DNA of 64,000 bases from Homarus americanus. Its lineage: Eukaryota; Arthropoda; Malacostraca; Decapoda; Nephropidae. The stretch lies in assembly GCF_018991925.1 (NCBI RefSeq), contig NW_024738608.1:2880443-2944442 (forward strand). Direction: 5' to 3'. The position numbers were made by a program, and so were the translations under genes. A model generated the notes under the pieces. That model was given only the letters and a program-made list of their open reading frames with translations, did not search any database and was not told the DNA's origin. Shown in pieces: positions 56,350-64,000 of this stretch. The first letter of the stretch is position 1. Each line of letters begins with the position of its first letter.

Positions 56350-59300
56350 ACAATACATAGAACATATGAAACAATAAATAGAATATGTCATGAAACAATT
56401 CATAGAACAAGTCATGAAACAATACATAGAACACATGAAACAATACATAGAACAAGTCATGAAACAATACATAGAACAAGTCATGAAACAATTCATAGAA
56501 CACATGAAACAATACATAGAACAAGTCATGAAACAATACATAGAACAAGTCATGAAACAATTCATAGAACAAGTCATGAAACAATACATAGAACACATGA
56601 AACAATAACTAGAATAAGTCATGAAACAATACATCGAACACATGAAACAATACATAGAACAAAATCATGAAACAATTCATAGAACAAGTCATGAAACAAT
56701 TCATAGAATACATGAAACAATACATAGAACAAATCATGAAACAATTCATAGAACACATGAAACAATACATACAACAAGTCATGAAACAATACATACAACA
56801 AGTCATGAAACAATTCATAGAACAAGTCATGAAACAACACATAGAACAAGTCATTAAACAATACATAGAACAAGTCATGAAACAATACATAGAACAAGTC
56901 ATTTAACAATACCTAGAACAAGTCTCGAAACAATACATAGAACAAGTCATGAAACAATTCAAAGAACAAGTCATGAAACAATACATAGAACAAGTCATGA
57001 AACAACACATAGAACAAGTCATGAAACAATACATAGAACACGTCATGAAACAACACACAGGACAAGTCATGAAACAATACATAGAATAAGTCATGAAACA
57101 ATTTATAGAACAAGTCATGAAACAATACATAGAACAAGTCAAGAAACAATTCATAGAACAAGTAATGAAACAATACATAGAACAAGTCATGAAACAATAC
57201 ATAGAATAAGTCATGAAACAATTTATAGAACAAGTCATGAAACAATACATAGAACAAGTCAAGAAACAATTCATAGAACAAGTAATGAAACAATACATAG
57301 AACAAGTCATGAAACAATACATAGAATAAGTCATGAAACAATTTATAGAACAAGTCATGAAACAATACATAGAACAAGTCAAGAAACAATTCATAGAACA
57401 AGTAATGAAACAATACATAGAACAAGTCATGAAACAATACACATGAAACAATAATAGAACATAAGGTCATGAAACAATTCATAGAACAAGTCATGAAACA
57501 ATACATAGAACAATCATGAAACAATATATAGAACAAATGAAACAATACATAGAACATATGGAACAATATATAGAATAAGTCATGACACAATTCATAGAAC
57601 AAGTCATGAAACAATACATAGAACAGTTCATGAAACAATATATAGAACACATGAAACAATACATAGAACAAGTCATGAAAAAATTCATAGAACAAGTCAT
57701 GAAACAATACATAGAACAAGTCATGAAACAATTCATAGAACAATTCATGAAACTATTCATAGAACACATGAAACAATACATAGAACAAGTCATGAAACAA
57801 TTCATAGAACAAGTCATGAAACAATACATAGAACATATGAAACAATAAATAGAATAAGTCATAAAACAATACATAGAACACCTGAAACAATAAATAGAAT
57901 AAGTCATGAAACAATACATAGAACACATGAAACAATACATAGAACAAATCATGAAACAACTTCTTAGAACAAGTCATGACACAATTCATGGAACAAGTCA
58001 TGAAACAATTCATAGAACAAGTCATGAAACAATACATATAACAAGTCATGAAACAATACAGAGAACAATTCATGAAACAATACATAGAACACATGAAACA
58101 ATACATAGAACAAATCATGAAACAACTTCTTAAAACAAGTCATGACACAATTCATAGAATACATGAAACAATACAGAGAACAATTCATGAAACAATTCAT
58201 AGAACAAGTCATGAAACAATACATAGAACACCTGAAACAATAAATAGAATAAGTCATGAAACAATGCATAGAACACATGAAACAATACATAGAACAAATC
58301 ATGAAACAACTTCTTAGAACAAGTCATGAAACAATTCATAGAATACATGAAACAATACATAGAACAAATCATGAAACAATTCATGGAACAAGTCATGAAA
58401 CAACACATAGAACAAGTCATGAAACAATACATACAACAAGTGTGAAACAATACATAGAAAAAGTCATGAAACAGTCATAGAACAAGTCAAAAACAATACA
58501 TAGAACAAGTCATGATAATGCATAGAAAAGTCATGAACAATTCATAGATCAATGAACACATAGAACAAGTCATGAAACAATACATAGAACAAGTCATGAA
58601 ACAACACATAGAACAAGTCATGAAACAATACATAGAACAAGTCAAGAAATAATACATAGAACAAGTCATGAAACAAGACATAGAACAAGTCAAGAAACAA
58701 TACATAGAACAAGTCATGAAACAACACATAGAACAAGTCATGAAACAATACATAGAACAGGTCATGAAACAATTCATAGAACACATGAAACAATACATGG
58801 AACAATTCATGAAACAATACCTAGAACAAGTCATGAAACACTTCAAAGAACACATGAAACAATACAAAGAACACGTCATGAAACAATACATAGAACAAGT
58901 CATGAAACAATTCATAGAACAAGTCATGAAACAATACATAGATAAAGTCATGAAACAATACATCGAACAAATCATGAAACAATTCATAGAACAAGTCATG
59001 AAACAATTCATAGAACAAGTCATTAAACAATACATAGAACAAGTCAAGAAACAATACATAGAACAAGTCAAGAAACAATACATAGAACAAGTCATGAAAC
59101 AACACATAGAACAAGTCATGAAACAATACATAGAACAAGTCAAGAAACAATACATAGAACAAGTCATGAAACAATTCATAGAACAAGTCATTAAACAATA
59201 CAAAGAACACGTCATGAAACAATTCATAGAACACATGAAACAATACATAGAACAAGTCATGAAACAATACATAGAACAAGTCAAGAAACAATACATAGAA

Positions 59301-59694
59301 TAAGTCATGAAACAATACACAGAACAAGTCATGAAACAATTCATAGAACAAATCATGAAACAATACATAGAACAAGTCATGAAACAATACATAGAACAAG
59401 TCAAGAAACAATACATAGAACAAGTCATGAAACAATTCATAGAACAAGTCATTAAACAACACATAGAACAAGTCATGAAACAATACATAGAACAAGTCAA
59501 GAAACAATACATAGAACAAGTCATGAAACAATTCATAGAACAAGTCATTAAACAACACATAGAACAAGTCATGAAACAATAAATAGAACAAATCATGAAA
59601 CAATTCATAGAACAAGTCATGAAACAACACATAGAACAAGTCATGAAACAATACATAGAACAAGTCAAGAAACAATACATAGAACAAGTCAAGA
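56350..59694. repeat. 24-bp satellite array
   Basis: About 140 copies of CATGAAACAATACATAGAAC followed by AAGT; 21-bp versions lacking AGT are frequent (CATAGAACACATGAAAC joints). At 57069-57428 a 120-bp block of five units is present three times in a row without difference by eye. Unit lengths divisible by three keep all six frames largely open, hence long meaningless frames on both strands. The right end is cut by the N gap. Confidence 0.97.
57069..57428. repeat. 120-bp higher-order repeat, three copies
   Basis: Blocks at 57069, 57189 and 57309 share the same five variant units (ATAGAATAAGT, AATTTATAGAAC, GTCAAGAAACAATTC and so on). This is recent local amplification inside the 24-bp array. 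Confidence 0.85.
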
Positions 59695-59794
59695 NNNNNN
59701 NNNNNNNNNNNNNNNNNNNNNNNNNNNNNNNNNNNNNNNNNNNNNNNNNNNNNNNNNNNNNNNNNNNNNNNNNNNNNNNNNNNNNNNNNNNNNN
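59695..59794. other. Assembly gap, 100 N
   Basis: A 100-N placeholder between the satellite array and the third LTR. The first half of the third LTR (about 985 bp by comparison) is missing here, so the true gap is larger or the satellite/LTR border differs from what is drawn. Confidence 0.99.
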
Positions 59795-60667
59795 GATATA
59801 TAAGTGTGATAGGATGTGTTAAGGATGGGAAATCAGCCCGTCAGGCATTGGCTGCTTAGTCTTTCCTGTTCTGCTGCCACCACAGGTGCCACGTGGTTGG
59901 GGGCAGCCGCTTTCCGCCGCCATTGTCTTCCTTGAACGCTACACCAGGTGGGGGAACTACTCCCCCACTATACTCAGTCCACTGGCACCGGTGGATTCCC
60001 CAGCGCACCACTCCGTTACGAATAGTCGCCAAATCTAAGAGATCGCGGAGAAATCTGCGGTCATACTTGAGCGACCTATACCAGGCGAGAAGAAAAGCAT
60101 GTCTTTATGAAGCTCTCGTTTTGACCCAATCGAGGCGTAAAAAGTAACCAGGCCCGCCAGTATACCCAAAGTCACCAGAGTCACATACTTGCAGGCGGAG
60201 GCCAGGTTACGAAAGTTACCATATGATAACCGATTTGAAAGCGCGCAAGCCACACCAGTGGACCAGTCTGATGTGCTAAGGGATATTGTAAGAAGGAACG
60301 ACCGAGATACGGCGTTCACCGATTGTTGTGCAATAAGTGGGTGGATGACCCGCCAGTAATGTAGGAGTCTGGGGCCCAGTTGGGTAACCAAAATTCCGTT
60401 GTTCTTCTGAGGAAGGCCAATTCATGTATGTTTTTTTTACCAGTGTGTTTTATAAGAAATAACTCAATGAAGACATGTTATGGGTTCACCCTTCTTTACC
60501 CTTATCGATCTGATCAATGGAAAACCTAACCCAATGGCTAGTCCGCTCTGCCCGCTACCTAACGAGCTACATGCTGTCCAGAGGGGGTCTGGTGGCAGCG
60601 ACCCTTAGGCATTAAGATTAGAGTTAAATTATCCCCTTAGATTTAGTGACCCCAGTCTGGCAGTATA
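59795..60667 (+). repeat. Third, partial LTR of the Gypsy3 family
   Basis: It starts at GATATATAAGTGTGATAG, equal to 46932 in the 5' LTR, and ends GGCAGTATA. ATAT then follows (60668-60671), and the interrupted CR1-A ORF1 resumes. The first 350 bp are about 85% similar to the other LTRs by eye; the last 450 bp are close to the middle LTR. This is the true right border of the composite insertion. Confidence 0.9.
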
Positions 60668-60965
60668 ATATGTCAGCATAACTCCTCTTAGCAACCACCT
60701 CCATTCTGTCGGCTACTTCCTCAATCTTAGCAAGGATCTCTTTCCCAACTTGTTCTAGTTTGGCAACCAGCAAGGCTCCAGTTTCATCTATTTTCGTCCC
60801 TAGGAAACTCGTTCCCCTTTGGATTGTAATCGCCTCATTCACCTTGACTACACAGTCAGGGCAATACCAGCAACAGCCTTCATGGTTTACGGCAGTTTGC
60901 AACATCCTAAATGCTGCAAGGGTCAGGCCTGTATCCTCCATATCCGACGTCCCCCTGCAGTAATC
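60668..60965 (-). pseudogene. CR1-A antisense copy: ORF1 N-terminal part with PHD finger
   Basis: On the - strand: SDYCRGTSDMEDTGLTLA, then EGCCWYCPDCVVKV (PHD-type cysteines; the first is Ser here where the sense copy has Cys), EILAKIEEVADRMEVVAKRS and YAD. Reading then runs into the LTR at 60667. It joins to 45946 (GCTAAT|...|GTCAGCATAACTCC) to give the order seen uninterrupted at 11665-11960. 5'-truncated at about 60965. Confidence 0.85.
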
Positions 60966-60985
60966 ACTAGGCTTAGGATAATTTT

Positions 60986-61013
60986 GCATTTGCATAAGTG
61001 CATATGCAAATGC
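60986..61013. promoter_or_regulatory. Inverted pair of octamer motifs
   Basis: GCATTTGCAT and ATGCAAATGC form a perfect 10-bp inverted repeat around 8 bases. Each arm contains the POU-type octamer ATGCAAAT. Whether it has any function is unknown; it lies between a dead LINE 5' end and another LINE. Confidence 0.4.
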
Positions 61014-61149
61014 TTATTTTAACTATTTTTGAGCTTAAGTGCATATTTGTTACTTTTCTTTTCATGCGGCATATTCTTGAAAAGTTCTTTGGTAGTTATG
61101 ATAAACTGATAATATTATATATATATTATAGTACCTTAAGTCATAATTT

Positions 61150-63251
61150 ACTCATAAATCTCATAACAGACGTAAGGAAAATTCCACTAAAGTACCAGAT
61201 TTCAGAAGGGCAAACTGACAGTTTAAAGAGGCAGCTGAGAGAGGGGGTGTCGCGCTTGGCCGTGAACCTGACAGATGACTCCGACCTGATAACGACATCT
61301 GAGACTGCCGAGTTCCACGACAATTTAAATAATGAGTTACTTAATGCACAAAGGCAGAACATACCATACAAAAAACTCAGATCAGACAACAATGACCCTA
61401 AGTGGATAAATAATTATTTAAAGAACATCATTGGCCAAAGGAAGGCTATAGGTAGAAGGATAAAACGTGGCGAAATTTACCTCCAGGATTATTATAAGAT
61501 ATTGGCGAGTAGGGTTAAAACCGAGATAAGGAAAGCCAAGAGGAATAATGAGGTAAGGATAGCAAGGGAGGCGAAGACAAACCCCACAGGATTCTACCAA
61601 ATGTATCAAACTAAAACACGAGAAAAGATTGGACCAATACGGTCAGATACCAGTGAGCTCACTGATAACGACGGAGAAATGAGCAATAATTTGAATAAAT
61701 ATTTTTCAACAGTTTTCACCACCGAAAAATTAAACATGATACCCGAGGCACTGACTCTATTCAGAGATAGTGAAGAAAACAAATTAAGCGAGATAGTAGT
61801 GACCAGTAACGATGTTAGTAAGCAAATAGACAAACTAAAGCCTAATAAGTCACCTGGTCCTGATGAGATATTTGCCAGAGTATTAAAGGAATGTAAGGAA
61901 GAGCTTAGTATGCCCTTAGCAAAGTTGTTTAACATATCCTTAAAAACAGAATCCTGGAGGATAGCGAATGTAATACCAATTTTCAAGAAGGGGGATAGAT
62001 CACTATCCTCTAACTACCGCCCAATCAGTCTAACATCAATAGTAGGCAAATTACTGGAAGCAATCATTTCAAACTCTATTCGAAATCACCTGGAGAAGTA
62101 CCGATCGATCAATGATTCCCAGCATGGCTTCACAAGCGGACGTTCTTGTGGACGAGGGGCACAATTATGATGTGGTATACCTCAACTTTAGCAAAGCCTT
62201 CGACAGGGTCCCCCACGAAAGACTAATTAGAAAGGTAGAAGCTCATGGCATCAAAGGTAATATCCTTAAATGGATTAGGGCGTGGTTACAGGACAGGAAA
62301 CAGCGGGTGAGCATTAACGGCACTAAGTCCCATTGGAGCAATGTCACAAGTGGAGTTCCCCAAGGCTCAGTACTTGGACCATTATTATTTATTATATACA
62401 TAAACAACATAGATATCGGCATAGGCAGCAACATAAGTAAATTTGCTGATGACACTAAAATAGGACGTGTTATTAAATCTGACGAGGACTCAGCAAAATT
62501 ACAGGAAGATCTAAACAAATTTTTCGAATGGTCTGAAAAATGGCAGATGAAATTCAACGTGGACAAATGTAAAGTACTCAGTATAGGAGATGTAAACAGG
62601 GAAACCAGATACCAGATGAACAACGATGCCATAGAGAAATCCGACTGCGAGAGAGATTTAGGAGTAATGATAACTAGGAACCTTAAGCCAAGTAAACAAT
62701 GTGATTTTGTTCGTAACAAGGCTAATAAAGTACTTGGTTTCATACAAAGGAGTGTTAGTTACAAGACTAGCGAGGTCATCCTAAAACTGTATCTTGCTCT
62801 TGTGAGACCACACCTGGATTACGCAGTTCAGTTCTGGTCACCGTATTACAGAATGGATATAGAATCATTGGAAAGAATTCAGAGGAGAATGACAAGACTA
62901 ATCCCGGGCATTAGGAACCTTGAGTATAGAGACAGGTTAAAGCATCTTAATTTGCACTCCCTCGAGAGACGTAGAGCAAGGGGCGACCTGATAGAGGTGT
63001 ATAAGTGGAAGTCAGGGCTAAACAAAGGGGACATTACAAAGGTACTCAAACTATCCAACCAGGAGCGAACTCGTAACAATGGTTTTAAATTAGACAAATT
63101 TAGATTTAGGTGTGAAATAGGTAAATACTGGTTTGGAAACAGAGTAGTGGATGAATGGAACAAGTTACCAAATATCATCATTAACTCGAATACGCTGAAT
63201 AGCTTCAAACATAGGTTGGATGCTTATATGAGCTATAGGGGTTGGGTGTAA
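61150..63251 (+). pseudogene. LINE family C, ORF2, nearly intact
   Basis: A long frame from about 61150 covers the endonuclease-RT linker (NIPYKKLRSDNNDPKWI, ARVLKECKEEL) and the reverse transcriptase start (WRIANVIPIFKKGDR, NYRPISLTSI, DSQHGFTSGRSC). A deletion of about 30-35 bases with frameshift occurs at about 62148. From there 379 codons run through YDVVYLNFSKAFDRVPHERL, SGVPQGSVLGPLLFIIYINN, KFADDTKIG (catalytic ADD) and RRMTRLIPGIRNLEY, to KHRLDAYMSYRGWV at 63251. The Asp of the first catalytic box reads Asn (LNFSKAFD for LDFSKAFD). The endonuclease is missing (5' truncation). It is the same family as 1-2261 and the best template of LINE C here. Confidence 0.88.
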
Positions 63252-63321
63252 ACGGGACTGCCCAGTATGGGCCAATAGGCCCGCTGCAGTTTCCTCCATT
63301 CTTATGTTCTTATGTTCTTAT
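63252..63321 (+). repeat. LINE C 3' UTR and TTCTTATG tail
   Basis: The block 'gggccaataggcccgctgca' is followed by about three TTCTTATG units at 63299-63321. Confidence 0.9.
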
Positions 63322-63786
63322 AAGGGCCATAGATAGTGACGTCTATACGGCTCAATAGCCTGTGGATGGCTAGGCCGTAACTTGCTGGTCAGTGAACGCG
63401 GGACAACTGTAAGTGATTGATTCGTGTATCGGACATGTGACGCACCAGGGTACAGAGGGTTGTCACTGACAGGCTCCATCTGTTCCGTCTGTGCTTCCTG
63501 GTGAGCAGGTACAGTAGCTGTGTGAATTCTGTATCCCTCATCTTCCCACTGAAATTATCACTTTGATTTGCTTGTATTTTAATAATGTTGGGGTATTTAA
63601 ATCAGAAACTTGTCTCTTATTTTAAGCATACTCTTATAAAGACACCAAGCGAATCCTCCCTCAGATGAATTAAATCACTTGGTTTTAGCCTAAAAGGAGG
63701 CCTACATCCTTAAGCTGCAGGAATAAAAGATAGGCCTTTGTGAGATTGGCTTTGGAAATACAGAACGTGCATTTGTTTTGTTTCAG
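63322..63786. other. Non-coding, probable intron or upstream sequence
   Basis: No feature other than a pyrimidine stretch and TTTCAG at 63781-63786, which serves as candidate splice acceptor for the following exon. Confidence 0.4.
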
Positions 63787-64000
63787 ATTGAGCACTGCAA
63801 CATGCCTAAGATTAAGAAATCGCTCTCCAGTACTCTTAATGCACTGCTACCCACAACATTGTCTCGGCCTGGGCCGAAACATTCTCAGTTTAATCAAGAT
63901 CTTTGTAGAGCCTTGGTCTCAGCTGATATACCATTGAATAAGCTGAACAACAAGGAACTGGTCTCATTCTTAGAGAAGTACACGGATCAAAAAGTGCCAA
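63787..64000 (+). CDS. CGGBP1/hAT-like exon, continues beyond the window
   Basis: After an acceptor-like TTTGTTTTGTTTCAG the + strand reads [18 protein letters not shown], then [20 protein letters not shown], then [18 protein letters not shown], open to the last base. The pattern F..DLC.ALVSA.IP..KL.N..L..FLEKYT...IP is shared by CGG-binding-protein-1-like proteins and the N-terminal region after the BED finger of hAT transposases. The protein would be a nuclear DNA-binding factor or a (domesticated) hAT transposase. Neither the upstream zinc-finger exon nor the downstream part is in the window. The exon start is inferred from the acceptor; an in-frame ATG is at 63801. Codon use looks intact with no stop. 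Confidence 0.5.
   Translation, partial: MEHCNMPKIKKSLSSTLNALLPTTLSRPGPKHSQFNQDLCRALVSADIPLNKLNNKELVSFLEKYTDQKVP

Noticed and set aside
56305..59692. Long open frames on both strands across the satellite (up to 401 codons, MKQYIEQV or MTCSMYCF type repeats)
   Set aside because: The 24-bp and 21-bp units are multiples of three, so any stop-free frame stays open. No start context, no domain, equally open on both strands.

Overview
This window is repeat-dominated nuclear DNA from an animal. I infer an arthropod, most likely a crustacean, because of the mix of CR1-like LINEs with a PHD-type ORF1, K02A2.6-like Ty3/Gypsy elements, a hAT transposase remnant and very abundant AAT-class microsatellites. 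That taxonomic call is an inference and cannot be settled from this sequence. I find no bacterial gene, operon, CRISPR array, rRNA or convincing tRNA. The only pieces that may belong to host genes are a CGGBP1/hAT-like exon entering the right edge (63787-64000, +) and a doubtful frameshifted exon-like patch near 4.1-4.3 kb (-).

The layout is nests of transposable elements. (1) 1-3490: the 3' part of a LINE of family C, with a tail of TTCTTATG repeats, followed by pieces of a second LINE family (called CR1-A here). (2) 3.5-11.6 kb: mini- and microsatellites, a hAT transposase remnant (6843-7577, -), short LINE ends, and a microsatellite-carrying dispersed element (8771-9665) that itself holds a 324-bp inverted-repeat hairpin. 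(3) 11.66-29.34 kb: one CR1-A copy on the + strand, split into three pieces. It is cut at about 14490/21663 by a 5'-truncated LINE (family B). LINE B is cut by a complete Ty3/Gypsy element, Gypsy1 (15815-21453, -; 292-bp LTRs identical by eye; 5-bp target duplication). CR1-A is cut again by a second, decayed Gypsy element, Gypsy2 (22112-28702, +; 5-bp target duplication). Gypsy2 is cut in turn by a 959-bp insert flanked by a 9-bp repeat.

(4) 29.79-37.35 kb and 37.45-45.95 kb are two versions of the same locus on either side of a 100-N gap. The left version is about 11% shorter through scattered small deletions. This looks like a redundant or badly polished contig more than a biological tandem duplication. 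(5) 41.33-60.97 kb: a second CR1-A copy, on the - strand, interrupted by another microsatellite-carrying element and then by a large composite at 45947-60667. The composite runs: long LTR, gag-protease-pol (Gypsy3), long LTR, a 3.3-kb array of a 24-bp satellite, a 100-N gap, and a third partial LTR. The CR1-A ORF1 resumes exactly at the far side of the third LTR, so the two outer ends are a real insertion pair. (6) 61.15-63.32 kb: a fairly intact LINE C reverse transcriptase, then the CGGBP1-like exon.

How the parts work together: the Gypsy elements carry the usual retroelement machinery (capsid, retropepsin, reverse transcriptase, RNase H, integrase) bounded by LTR, primer-binding site and polypurine tract. 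The LINEs carry the PHD/RRM-like ORF1 and the endonuclease-reverse transcriptase ORF2. Almost every copy is broken by frameshifts or stops. Gypsy1 is the youngest (LTRs identical), and Gypsy3 has the most intact pol gene. The signals that go beyond ordinary element annotation are the LTR-satellite composite with its mosaic middle LTR, paired hairpins kept by compensatory changes in the Gypsy3 3' region, and the microsatellite-bearing dispersed element.
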